Below, one piece after another: positions 1 through 16,000 of a DNA stretch of 64,000 bases. Every line of letters starts with the position of its first letter. Within the stretch, counting starts at the first letter, position 1. The position numbers and the translations under genes were made by a program. The notes under the pieces are model-generated. The model worked only from the letters and a program-made list of their open reading frames with translations. It did not search any database and was not told where the DNA came from. The stretch is from the NCBI GenBank assembly GCA_964035545.1, contig OZ037768.1, positions 6,687,241 to 6,751,240 of the forward strand, written 5' to 3'. The stretch comes from Bugula neritina. Taxonomy: Eukaryota; Bryozoa; Gymnolaemata; Cheilostomatida; Bugulidae.

Positions 1-2308
<2,308 letters not shown>

Positions 2309-5300
2309 CATGATTGTGAGAACCTGGAGATTCTGGCAGCCGCTGATTGAGGACTTCGTTAGATGGACTGACTCTGTAAGAGTCTGGTGGATTGCTAACT
2401 ACGTCCACGTCATCTTCTATTTCAGAGTCTTCATTATCATTACTGCTTATCTGTGATGAGAGCCTCCTAAAACATAGAGTTTAATTCTTAAGAATATTCC
2501 AATCATGCCTCTATTTCTCATAATTAGTTAGAAGTAATTAACTTTTAATTAGGTAACAGGACCTATACAAGCTAATATAATTTATTTTCACCACAAACCA
2601 GCTACTAGTTTCACACCTCCCTTTAATAATCTAACTCCCTGCTTGTATTATATCTTACACAGCCTATCATAACAATATTCAGATCAAGTGTGAAACATCA
2701 GTTAAATTAATTTCTTTCAAATGTCAGTTAGCCAGTATAAAAAACTAGGAAGAACTGCTTTATCAATTCATATCAACATTACACCATTTTAATAATAATT
2801 GTTGATAATCATATAAGAAAACTAAAAGCCCATTGCTGATGGATGAGTGATGGCTTGTCATAGCAGTGGCGCCATAAATTCACAGTGAATTATTATAAAT
2901 GTATATATTTGACTGACATGATTATTTTTTGCCATTATGTTCAGTCTTTTTATGATAAATATGATGTCTCTAACATCAGAAAAGAAAAGTTGAAATACCA
3001 TAATTATATTTTAGATAAGCCTTTGTATTTGAATAAAGCCACTAACTCATAGTTGTTTATTGAACTAGCACAACTTTTGGCAGCTCTTGTGTTTGAAGAG
3101 CATAATATACACTGTCTAGCACTTACTTCTTCTCTCTCCTCCCACTTCCAGTATCACGGAATCCTTTAGCAAACGGGTTATGATCTATTTTCAGTTGTGT
3201 AATCTGTAAAAATACAGAAATGTTGCGAATTGCATAAATCTTTATATCTAAATCACATAAAGTTTATTCACGGTAAATGAGGTGTAGCTCAGTTGTCATA
3301 TTACAGTAACACGGGCTTCTCCACTGTTAGTTTTGTAGAAGTTTACTTTTACAAGACTTTTTAGTTAGCTAGACAACTTGGTACCAACTGGACTCGTATT
3401 GCTAATGACCAAACACATAAATGTCGGTGCAATAAACCCTTGACACATAATAGCTGGTGAAACAGATATACGTGTAGATGGAAAATGGAGAGTATCAGTA
3501 AAACAGGGTGATCAAATTATTACTGTCTAATCAAATTCACACTTGCTGATAATTATGCAAACATTTGGCAAAAATATACGTTATTAATATGACAGGTAAG
3601 AATTTGACAGCTGATCATATCTTGTTGAAATATACAAATTTATTATAATAATGTATTTAAATTCTGTCGGCTTCTATTCTTGTTTCAATACTGTAAGACA
3701 CTGGAAATAGGAGTTGATATGCTGCTATCATTGTGCTTTACTCAAAGTAAATGCTTACTAACATTTAGTCAATGTGTTGCAGCTAAAGAAAATTGAATGA
3801 AAATAGTGGCAGTAATAACAAGATTCTTTCATTAATATATCAGACCTTATTCTTCAACACCAAGTACAAAGTTGCTAGACTTTTAAAGAAATTCATCTAA
3901 CAGCTCGTGCTGTAAACAGTAGATTCGCTAAGTTTACCAACACAAGAACACACACAAACCTATTTAATGAATCATCTATCATTGCAGTATCACAAATAAA
4001 GCTAAACTATCAACCCATCTAAGCTTGTTTTCAACATAAAATTCTATTCTATGACCTCTCAAAAAGAAGTTTTTGCACACAATTGTCTATTTTTTTAGGA
4101 AAAATAAACTTAAAAATAAACATGTATTTTATAAGATGTGGTGGTATCTAGCAAGAGGTATTGTTAATTTCTTAGTTTTAGTAATACAAAATACAAAACT
4201 GTGTGTAAAATAAAATTGCTGTTAAAATACCTTTTCATTTTGGTAAGCTGTGACAGCAATAAACTGTGTTTCCTTGAATATGTAGGTTCGGAAGGAGCTG
4301 TAGGGTAGTTTCACTATATCGTTACATTTGACCAGATGAAACCGAGGCTGGTATTTATGCATGGAGTTGAGGATTGTCTAAATATAACATATCAACTATA
4401 TGCAACTGTGATAACACTTTGATCATTGCAAAAGAAACAAGTAGCTGATACTACAACACAAACTATTTAATCTTTCTAAAGAATTATAACATTTTTCTCT
4501 AACTAAATAAATGTATAATAATATATAAATAATTATGAGCTTAATTATTAAAATATCATGTAGCAAAGGGGAAAGCATTAATATTGGTTGATTAGAAAAT
4601 CGTGACATGAGAAATATCTTATAGATGCAAACAATCATAATTATTATACAAAGGGTTTTTAATATAACTATGAGTGTTTCTATATATTACAATTTAATTG
4701 TACTTTGCTCGCAATTTCCCAATGTCACGACTTCAATTGTTATCTTAGCTATATTTTAGATTACATTACAGATAGTGCGAACAAAGAATAGATCAGATAA
4801 TGTCGAAACACAGTGATCTAAGATTACATATGAATGTAAGTTTTAATTTTAATTAGTTTAATAATAAATTAACAATTAATAATAGCACTGCACTCTAGCG
4901 TATTAAAATCTTAATTATATTCTCAGTAAGAAGCTAACGAACAAAAAAGCAGTAATGATAATTAATCAAACCTTTCACCTATTAATTTTTTATAGCAATA
5001 ATTAATAAATATAAAATACTTTAAATCTTTTTATCTAGAAGAAATAATGATGTAATAAAATCCCTAACAGAACAAAGATAAGCTATTTCCTAATGAGAGC
5101 ATGTTAAATATTTTTCATCAAATGTTATTTGGATTAAATAAAATTTCTTACACTTACATATCCATGTTTATCAGATATGTTGTTCGTCAGCTTAAGTTTG
5201 TGGAATGAAACGGATTTCTGCATCCAATGTTCCCCAGTTGCCGGGGAGTCTGGGTGTATATACATTCTTTTTGGCATTTCTGGGTCAGCTTTTCCAGCCA

Positions 5301-6756
5301 CCATCCAGCTTGAATTGTGAAACTTATATCGGCAGTCATCTACTGGCACTATGTCCATCAATAAAATATATTTTGCTCTTTTATCAAGTCCTGATAGTTT
5401 AGTTTTAAATGCTGGAAACATCCGCCTAAAATAATATAAATACATGTAAGAATTCTTTTAAGTTGTGCTTCAGCACTGGTTAATAATTATTACGCATATT
5501 TTACTACTATTTGTAGCTCAAAACATACTACATTATATTAGCGGTTCAACTTGCTAGCTTTTAGGTTTATAAACACCATAGCTTGTGTAGACACTATAAT
5601 GCACTGAACATAGAAATTTGGAATATTCAATACGCCATGTCGATAGGTGAAAACTGATTTAATGACTCCAATGTCAACGTGTTTATTCAATGCAACTGCT
5701 TGTTTAGAGATATACAAATGAAACAGTGAGATTTTCTTATTTCCTATTGAGCAAGTGTCAGCAAAAATTACTTAATTTAAAATATAATAACTTGGTGTCA
5801 TTTGCAACACAAAAGACTGCCATTTAATCCATCATTCATTATGATAATAATAACATAAAACAAGAAAATTGTGATTTTGTTACAAACATTATAACCATTG
5901 TGTACACTGTATTTGTGTAAAGCTGTGAAAACACAACAATCAATACAAAATACAAACAAATTTGCTATGTGTAGGGCGCCATGTGGGAAATCTAATGTTT
6001 ACCTCCTATAGTGTTAGAGATATTTTATCCTGTAATGCTACACAGTTCTATACTATTCACTAACTTGGTTTACAATGAAATAATAATAAAGGCATGTCAC
6101 TGCAACTATTTTTATACCAAATTTTAAAAGATGTTATAAACGGCAAAAGAAAAAAAAACTAGAATGAAAAATATAGCCAGTTGCATGCAAAATCTTAATT
6201 TACATACAGCTTGATATGTAACTTATCTTCACTTAACTATTTAACAAAAATATTTCTAGGTTTAAGCAAACAAAAAACCTTTTCAGAATATATATATTTC
6301 AACATTTAAGCAGCTTATTTATAGGAGTAAGAAAGTAACGAACCTGCCACACTTGGTGATCACCATTTCAGTACCTATTTCATGAAACTGTTCCCACAAG
6401 TCCATACTCTCCAGTTCGACCTGAGCTGCGTCAGTCACGTCTGTGCTAGTAGAAGAAGCTGGTCCTATATCTCCAGTCGGAGAATGTGTGCTGTTCTCGA
6501 TTCCAGCTCTCATCGAAAGTTGATGTTGCATCATTTCGGCAGCTAATATATCAGGAAGTTTACTGTGCAGTGGTCCTAACAAATTTGGTAGCCTCCCTCC
6601 GGGCCATATATTGTTAGGCGTTGTGTTTTCATTATTCCCAAGTATGGAGCTAACACTAAAGTCGGTAGGACGCCTTAGTCCTGGTAGAAAGTTAAAGTTC
6701 ATGTTGCTCTGCAGTTTGGCAGCGAAGTGAGCCTCAACTGTCGCTGGGTAAATCAT
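2309..6756 (-). CDS. Tbx2/3: T-box transcription factor Tbx2/3, 5' five coding exons (partial)
   Basis: Developmental T-box DNA-binding factor of the Tbx2/Tbx3 subfamily, normally a nuclear repressor. Coding exons, 5' to 3': 6344-6756, 5158-5425, 4231-4377, 3127-3203, 2309-2466; all junctions keep phase, giving about 354 residues. The T-box spans about residues 118-301 and contains the subfamily signatures [74 protein letters not shown] and [18 protein letters not shown]. An N-terminal FSVSSIL (residues 33-39) resembles an eh1 Groucho-binding motif. Exon 5 encodes an acidic, Ser-rich stretch. The start is the ATG at 6756; the same frame is open further upstream to about 6837 without an ATG. 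The C-terminal repression region is not seen and should lie beyond the left edge. Subfamily assignment is firm; Tbx2 versus Tbx3 is not meaningful for a pre-duplication gene. Confidence 0.93.
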
Positions 6757-6843
6757 TTGTATGAATGAATGGAAAGCCGAAGTAGAATTAGATCTTATGT
6801 AGGAGAGAAGAGCGTTCAGACTAAATTGCCACCACAAATAGTC

Positions 6844-6985
6844 AAATCATCAGTGTAATGAAATTTATCTATAAACCTGGAATGATAACTTCTGGCTTTT
6901 TATGCATCATTGGTTACCACAAAATGTTTAGCCAATCACTTGCTTTGTATTCATGTCAATCACTTATGATTGGCTAACTAGCTAA
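6844..6985 (-). promoter_or_regulatory. Putative Tbx2/3 core promoter with paired CCAAT boxes
   Basis: Upstream of the Tbx2/3 start there is a perfect 11-bp inverted repeat (TTAGCCAATCA at 6928-6938, TGATTGGCTAA at 6967-6977) whose arms are two opposed CCAAT boxes, NF-Y-type sites. A TATA-like TTTATAG on the minus strand lies at about 6872-6878, 50-100 bp downstream of the boxes and about 115 bp before the ATG. The order CCAAT-TATA-ATG suits a minus-strand promoter. Further CCAAT-type matches occur near 6909 and 7061. The sites are read from sequence; promoter function is inferred. Confidence 0.4.
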
Positions 6986-7099
6986 CAATTTGTCTATCTT
7001 GCATCAACAGTTTTATTAGCCGATGGTTGCAGTATTGTCGCCACTCGTTTCATGGTTATAATTGGCCACTAATCACTCTGGGGTATATAGAGCTATTAG

Positions 7100-10000
7100 T
7101 CATAACAATATTTTATCTGCTTTTCTATAAGCAATGCAAAACCACACATTAATTGTGGTTAAATAATATTGAATTCATAATTAACCATTGATTAGCAAGA
7201 GAAGAAAACTAAAAGAAAGGAGGCAAAAAGGTCTTATATTGTTGGCACCAGAGATAAAAGCCATAATATAAAATAATTACAGCTTTAGGCAATTATAACA
7301 TGATATTCTTGTAAAAGGTGCTTCCAACACAGTTGAGAATTTCTTTTCAAAAGAGTAGCAAATCAGTTTTAAAAAGGAAATGTCTATAATAAAAATATAT
7401 GTAAACATCAATAAACTAAAACTAAAAACTTTGTTGAGCTGAAAGAATTATTTAAAAAGAAGAAATAATGCTATAAGCTGTGTATTGCTATACTCTGTGT
7501 TAGCAGAAGTTTAATGATGTATGCTTAAAGTGTAAAAGTAAATAACTTAATGTATAAACTGCCAAAACTGATCACCAAAGAATTGCCTTTGATCGTGCTT
7601 AGTGAATAGGGTTTAAGTGGCAGAGCAAATATGAAATTTTGAGATTAAATGTACAAGAGATGCTCAAGCACCTGAACTCTCACAGCCTCTGCTGGTAAGC
7701 ATCTCCCAAGTATTGTATAAAGCATGCCAAGTAAATATTGAAATAACAAATTCAATTTTTTTGCTGCTAATTGAATTAAAACACTTCAACATAAGAAGAC
7801 TTACAGCTTGTAAATCACATTTATATGACAATAATGATTGTCCTTCAAAGTTTTTATTTACCCCTTTGAGATTCTAGAGTGGTGCACTATACAAATTCAC
7901 TGTAACAAACTGTACATGTTTTAAAAGGTTGTACTATGCTATGAGGTTGACAGACTAAAGAGGAATTAGCTTTCAATAATCTGGGAGTATTAAGATTCCT
8001 GCCATACTAAGTTTGAGTTACAACCTTGACTTTGAAATTCTAATGCAAGGTAGATGTTTTTTCCAGATAAAAATCTACCTATGATATATCATATAGCAAA
8101 AGAATTTAGTGGAAAGATGCACATATCCCATTAATTACATAATGAATGTAATAATACACAAACATTCAAATAGTAGGCTTTTTTGTATCTCTTATTATCA
8201 TTTCACCAAAAAGACAATGATCCACACTTTGCATGTGCTTCAAGGCTAACATTACCAATGTTGTTATAAGATTAATCTATACAGGAGATCATGACAACCG
8301 CTGTCGCCAATGACTGATGTTTGGAAAGAGTTAACAGTTTATCATGATCCTGTTATTCAATATATCAGAGTATCTATTGGGACCTGCGTAGGAACAGCTT
8401 TGCTTATTGACACAAGCAAGTGTTAAGATAATTAAAATGAGCATGATAAAACTGTCTAGGTGTGAACATTTTATTGTGTAGTCATGACCAACAAATACCT
8501 CCCAATATTTATGCAAATTCAGTATGGCGCCGTGAGCATGTTGACTGATTAACCTGGAGTAAACAAAAGTGCTATTGCTAGCCTATTTATCTTTGCCGAC
8601 TGCTATAACAGCGAGGCATATCTATAGCAATTAACTTCTACCTAATCATTATTAAGTTCCACCCCAAATATAAGGGAAACATTCTTTGGTTAGGTATCAG
8701 TTGTGTTGAAAATGTTTCAACGCTAGATTGTCAAATCAGATTTAACTGAGAAAATACCAGCTTATGCTTAATTTACCACTAATGATGTTGAGTTAGCCCA
8801 AGGCTGGTATTGGTTAAATGTTTACAACACCATTATATATACAATGCATGCGTAGATGTAGCTGTTCTCGTCACTTCCAAGTGTTCTTTCACTCAGATTA
8901 ATGAATGTGGCGACTATGATCAGAATACATGCTTTAAAGAGTTCTCTATTTCAATGTGCGAAGACAGACACGGGGTGACAGCTATCACATTCTTGGTTTT
9001 TACAAAGACAGACTCAGTTAGAGACCACAGGCTACAAGTTTTAGGTGAATTGAAATGCCCTTCAAATCAGAGTGTGTTGCACCTACTTTTGTAGCCACAG
9101 ATACCAGAGCCCACCACCTAACATGTGTACTAGTCATCTTCATTCATATCAGCTATTAATAGCATAATTGTTTATTAGAAAATCTGTGATTGTTAGTGAA
9201 ATAGATATATGCTTTGGCGCTGTCAACCGTTTGAAGGCATATCTATTACCAATTTTCTTGCTTGTAAAGTTTGTAAAATGCTATAAACAATTAATAAAAT
9301 ATTGTGATTTGTTAACATTTTCACAGTCCACAGTGTATAGTTTTAAGTGCAGATTACAACAAGTATGCACTGAGGTTTTGACACCATGTTTGTTTTTGTA
9401 AGATCAAGGTATGTAACATCACAGCTAACTTTCCCCTGCTGCTACTACATAACCACCAGAGTTCCAGACCTACGTGCCTGTTTCAAGGCCAAGTAAGTGA
9501 ATAAATAATATTATAAATATATTCACATATCTCTGCAGGGCATAGAGTACACTAGTGCTGCAGATAGACCGGCAAAGCTGAGTTATTTCTAGTACAGCGT
9601 ACCTCACTGACACGCAGAGTCAAGTGCTGTAGACAACTTGTGATGTTTTGTAGGTAATCTTATAAGATACAGAGGTTGATTACTAGTGCACCTCGCAGCT
9701 TTGCTGTTTCAGCAAATCTATAAAGTCACCATTAATTTAGTCTGCTCCGTGTTTACACCCAATGCTTCATATCTGCAATGCCCATTACCTCATTCTGTTC
9801 TTTCTGTTATACTTTTATGCTTAGGCTTATTGAAATCAGTGGTTATTGCACACACTGACTATTTACAACAATACAATCTGAAGTCATCACTTCAAAATAT
9901 ATACTTTAAGCAAGTTTCACTTTATTTAATGGTTGAAAGCTATGCTATACTAATATAGTTATAATATGCCTCACAAATGTGTTTATATTGTATATGTGAA

Positions 10001-13000
10001 ATTCTTGTATTCTATATAGCACACATTTCCCCAAGAAGAGATGGCTGGTAGGATGCAACTTCTTATATCACTTGCTACGTAGGCTGGGCATAGCATTTAA
10101 AGAGGGTACAGATGACTTTGCACCCACCTATTCAAAGCCTATCTATTTTTTATGATGTGTACAATATGTCAGCTTAAGTGACGGTGGAGTAGCAGTAATA
10201 GTTGTTGAGAGAGACTCAACAGTGCAAACATTCCCGTGATACAATTACTGCTTGGGATATACTCTGATAGAGGAAGTATTACACATATCTGGAGCCATTG
10301 AACGTTGTGCTCTACACCATTATATCTAATGGAACTGCTTCAAAATAAAATATACTTTGCTAAGTTATCTAAAATGGAGTATATCACCTACTTGCATGCA
10401 GGGTGTATTGAAATATTACTGCAATATGGCCTAGGGGTGATAGGTGTAAGTGTTTTGTCATTCTACTTGACATTGACTTTGAGTAATGGCTACAAGAAGG
10501 GAGATATTAGGACAAATTAATTAATTGCTCAAGAGATTGGCTACAAGTGGCTAATAGTCTAATAAGAATACTTGAACATACGACTTTTCCATCATAAATG
10601 AGTAGATAATATGTGTGTATACGCCATTAAATACAACGTGAAATTGTCGCCAAATTACAAGGCTGACTTTTTAAAGAGTAATTGTTATAGGTGACTGTGG
10701 TGATTAGCAATATGTTCCAAGAAGTATCACGCAATTATCTAAAAGAAATCATCTGCCTGTATTGCTATAAATGCCAAATTGTGACCAAAGCCCAGCCATT
10801 TGATACAATTATGTGACAAAACAAAGTAATTAAGAAATCAGTTGCGTTAAAATGCTAAGCACCATATGGAGCCAGGATTCAGCCTGAGTCAGATAAAGCA
10901 AACCAAGCCCTTCCTATTAGCAAGTTTCCCTTTTACTGAGAAGTCTATTGCTAGTAGATATGTAGCGCACAGATAAACTTGTTTTGCTTTAAGAAAGTTG
11001 GCAAAAGTAGCTAAAAAGTAAAACATATACAAATGCAGTAGATTTAGGTACTGCACAATTTTGCAATCACAGTAACTTTCATATATCAAGGCAATAAATC
11101 TAAAACTTATATCGCTGATAATTTTCTTGACAGCAAAACAGACATTGAATAATTGAAGTATTACATCCATGTATATACTTTACTGTCTAATACCTAGAAA
11201 GGAAATACTTTAATAATTGATATAGGCATCTTAAAAACTTGGTATGGTGAATTAAAACAAATTAGCTTACCTTGGAAAGATTATATATAGGCTGTAAGTT
11301 ATGGAAATTCAAATTATTATGTGCAAAGAATTATTATTTTTTATCTCATTGAGCATGTCACTTTCAATTAAGGCATGTCCTTTTCTGGAGCCATATTAGC
11401 ATAATGGTTGTAAAAATGGCACCAGAGCAGCCAATAACGCTATGATTATATAACTAACGTAAAATGTAAATGATTAATGTCTCTTCACATTCCAGATATG
11501 TACGTTATTAAAATTTAGCACATTTGATTTTAAAGCATGACCAGCTCTGAGCCCACATTATAAAGAAATTTCAAAAGAGGTTCTCAATAAACCTTTATGT
11601 AGAAATTCTCATAGATGAGCTTTTAAAAAGTTTTAACACTACTGACTTGAACTTAGAAAACTAAACCCTGTGGAATAGTAAAATTTAATGACAATCTGCA
11701 AAAAATCAGAATAAACTACATGAAAAGTTTTCTTTTCAAATTCAGATATTTATATTTTTTTAGTTTTCTCAATATTTTAGCTTGGCTACTATATTTTCAA
11801 TTTTTTTTTCTAAATTGAAACTACTTACAGAATTTATATGTGGAAAACCAAGAATATCTTTTGTACTAAATAGAATTAACTATTCTTTAAAACAGTTTTC
11901 AACTTTGCTAAATATATAGCGTACTATCTAATATATAGGCCTATATACAAGCAGTAAAAAGGAAGTTTTATGTCCAGTACAGATATGGCTCTCCATTATG
12001 ATGCACTACTCAACAGCTGGATTACAATTTGTCATATAAATATCAAATTTTGTCTTCTAGTAGCAGATTGAATAGCAAGTAATGTGTATTTTGGAAATCT
12101 TCTCGTGTCACGTTTTATTTACACATCATCTAGCGCCTACAACTTTTTCAACTTTATTAGTCATGTTTACCACATGGGTTATGTTTATAGTGCATATAAT
12201 TTCTAAATAATAACAACAATGTAATATTACCATCAATCTTTTACAAACCTAGCTAAATGAAAGTTGCAATAGTACTAAAAATTTCGAATATATGCACCAC
12301 ATTAGCATATTATTAGTCACTACAAACATATAAAGAATTGGCATGTTTTTGTTTTCAAATATATCTTTATTGCAAGATTAGGGATTTTATATTATCAACA
12401 GTATACAACCTTTGCAGCTGTGATTGCTCAGAGCACAGCAGCTTTAACATAACATAACAGATAATTTATATAATGTAACTTGAATATAACATAACTTATA
12501 TATATATATTATAATGTTGTGAGTATTAAACAATTAAGCTACAAAATCCTCTGATAAATAAAAGATGTCACTTGCAAGTTTATAGTAAGACAGAATAGAG
12601 AAATAATGTACATGGCTAAAGATATTATGTTCAAATAGTGAGTAGAGACAGAGAAATATTGTCAGCTAGCAGATGATGTATAACCCTTACATTTCCGACA
12701 CAGCTACAATCTATTATTAAAAAATTTCTATGACAGGCACTACTAGACAAACTGACAATGCAGCATCTTTAGCATAAGCCCTAGATACAACACAAAATGT
12801 TTTGGTGGAAAGAACCAGCACTTGATTGCTATGGTAAAATGGCTGTCCAGGTAGAATTATAGCCACCAGAATCAAAGAAAACACCACTTGGCTATCCTGA
12901 CTAGCACTCGAGAGTAAGCTTTTATCTGGTGTGACTATGTGAGAATTTTCACCATATGCTTCCATCACCCTGGCAATTACAAGATTATGATTAATTAATT

Positions 13001-16000
13001 AAAATATGATATGATTAATAAATATGCACACAGATGCACACACCTATTGAATAGTAAAGCAATGAGAATTAATAAATGGGGAAATGTAATAAAATGGAGC
13101 CTATGTGTCAAGTGAGTATATCATTAAGTAGATATGGCGTTATATTTTATTATAAGTCTAATTAACACAAAATGTGCCTACATTGTATAAACAGACAATA
13201 GCAGTTCACACTAAACTAAACTAGGAAATAGAAATTAAACTTGTATTCATGCGATGGTCTTTGCCATCTCCAAGTACAAGACCATTAGATATGTAGACTG
13301 AAATATACCAAAAGAGTAAGAAGATAGGAGGTGTACATTATAAATGGGCACTGTTTGGTGTAACCTAAATTATTAATTTACATTACGTAAATACGTAAAC
13401 TTGTACATTCTAGATAGTAAATAACCAAATCTATGTCTTGTTATGGTAACACAAGTATCTACGGACCTGATGGAAACATCATTAAATCTCGAGAACCCAG
13501 ACTTTCTACAAAAGTAAGAGGAAAGTATAAAGCTTTAGTAACAACTTTATGAATTATGCTTGGCTCATAGCAATGCACTAAAATTATAATAACACGCCAA
13601 AAATTCCTACATATGTATTACACGGATTATAATTTATATTTAGACAGTAGTTCAACCTAGTAGTCCTACGGCAAAGAGCTATTTTTATCAAAACTCGGAT
13701 TATTTTCTTACCCTGAATATATAATGGAATTCACCGTAAGAATATTAGCATCAAGTAAAACAAATAAACTAAAGGGCTTTTAGCTTCTCTTTTGCCATTA
13801 AATTAATTTTTTTAACTTTACCATGTATTGCAAAATATATTTCAAACATTTGTAATCAGAATATTATTTTTAAAAAATTGGAAAAATAACCGAATAACTG
13901 TAACCTGACTGCCCTTTCAACTTTATGACAAATACATGATACACTACATAAATGTGTATATGTTATAACAATTAATATAATATTATAATATCCACACACT
14001 TAACGTAATATTATTTGCTAACAACTCTAATAAGATAACAAATAACCCCATTGATAGTATTCCACCTCTTAATATACGCAGGCCATTTATATACCACTGC
14101 ACATATGGTAGGTGCCCATAGAATAATATATGCTGCCATTGTGATATTAAAATTCATTGGCTTAGAACAATAAAAAATACATATTAATCTTATTTACTTT
14201 AAAAATTAAACTGGTAAAATATGCATAGCTGAAACTACTTCTATATTTGAAAGAAAACATGGGAGGAGCCTGAGAGCTCTACTGCGAGAAAAGCTGATAC
14301 TCATAAACAACCCATTAGTGAAAACGTACTACGATATGAGAAGTCTCAGAAAAATGTTAAATTTGAAGAAGATGAATTGATACACAAATATTTACCAGTG
14401 CAAATTATTAAAATATGTGTTGGCATGCAGACGACAAATGCAGGTACAGACGGCATAAGATGATGCCATGAGAGTATGTGCCATTCACTGCTCACACTTA
14501 CACTCACTTATCAGTCATCTATTGCTAAGAAGACAAAGTGTTGAGCTATAGGTGGTAGTCTATTATCAAATCGCTGATATCATTTCAGCCACCCGATATT
14601 CAAGTATTACATTTCATACTCCACTCTTTCATTTGTAACTGTATACTGGAAAAACTAACTATAATTTAGTGTACTAATCACAGCTTCAATGTCATTGACA
14701 AAGTGGATCAAATATACGAGCTCAGGAATCTGACAGAAAGTGTAAAACTTGACAAGCATCTCTGTTGGCGCTGCGTATGCTGCATGTATCAATTAGCTAC
14801 ATCATTTCTTCTATCTTATTAAATAGTGCAAAATCATATTAACAAAGACCATGCACTTTAAATATAGACTAATAACTCATTAAGATCAACATTTACAATT
14901 ATCACTTTTACTTTACTAATTTTTCACTGGAAATATGGATATTAATGATAAGTTATGTTAAATTCAAGCTGTAGTCAGATGTGATATACCTAGCTGTACA
15001 AAGAAAGACGTGGCTTTGCCTTTGGAGCCACCATAGCAACGCCTCAACCCCATCACTAAGTGCACATTCAGCAATAAATTACAGGATTTCTTTTCTAATT
15101 CCAATTGCTCATTTTATTTCAAGGGCAACAGCAAAACTGACGGAGGGCAACACTAAAATAATGACTACATTGTTTCTACGACGTCACTTAAGAAATTTTG
15201 TGATATTATGTGAAAGACTAGTTATAATTATTAGTATTATTTAAATATGCGGCTGCCTTGCAAGTGTTACTATGTTGGGCAGCCATGGTGATTTTTACCT
15301 AGACTGAACGGCTTGGTTATTCTAGTAGAGATCAAAATTAGTGGGATTTAGCCTAAGTTACATGAAAAAGGCTCAATAGTGTGTAAGCCAACAACAAAAT
15401 TGCTACAAATGCCAATTAAGGGCTAAGAAAATCTTACAAAATAACTATCTTACCAGTAAGTAGACTTAATTTAGCAACTCATGTCAGAAATTATGTGATT
15501 AAGGATGGTTTGGATTATCAAACATGCAACTACATACACACTAAATGGCATGCAATGCCACCTGGATGGGGAGATATTTACAGCATGATATAACCAACTG
15601 CTCAGTAAATGGGAAAAGAGAGAGAGTTGCTCATTCTAAATCTTATTTACAAGCAAATCTATATTAGAATCTCACATTGGTTTGTAGAGCCATTTCTGTA
15701 AAGAGTAAGTACCCCTGTTGGAAAGGGTTTTTGTTAGGCGGACTAAGAACTATCTATTATATATCGAAATGATGAATGTAAATGTAAACATAACTTTATC
15801 ATGTTTAATATATTTCTATTAGCTTTTGATATCTCTGAAACATTATAAGAAGCAATCACGAACAGATTTTCATGTTTTTTGGCACAGAGATTCAATAAAC
15901 TCCAGCGATCTTGCTATAAGATAGCATAAATACCAATAAACCTTAATCTCGGTTGTATTAACAAGAGTAATTAATTATATACTCTCTCCCCTTACATTAA

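Noticed and set aside
3280-3330. tRNA-like GTGTAGCTCAGTTG string in Tbx2/3 intron 3
   Set aside because: Only an A-box-like match; no B-box or cloverleaf could be drawn.
8810-9094. 94-codon plus-strand open frame
   Set aside because: It begins at a TTG, has no domain I recognise and no splice-linked neighbours.
12717-12968. Minus-strand frame preceded by an acceptor-like site, considered as a missing BCAS3 3' exon
   Set aside because: Its phase does not follow exon 17 and the Ser-rich peptide has no clear BCAS3 similarity.
14985-15055. Minus-strand stretch open in the right phase for BCAS3 exon 18 with possible splice sites
   Set aside because: The predicted peptide does not resemble the BCAS3 C-terminus; a chance match is likely in 15 kb.
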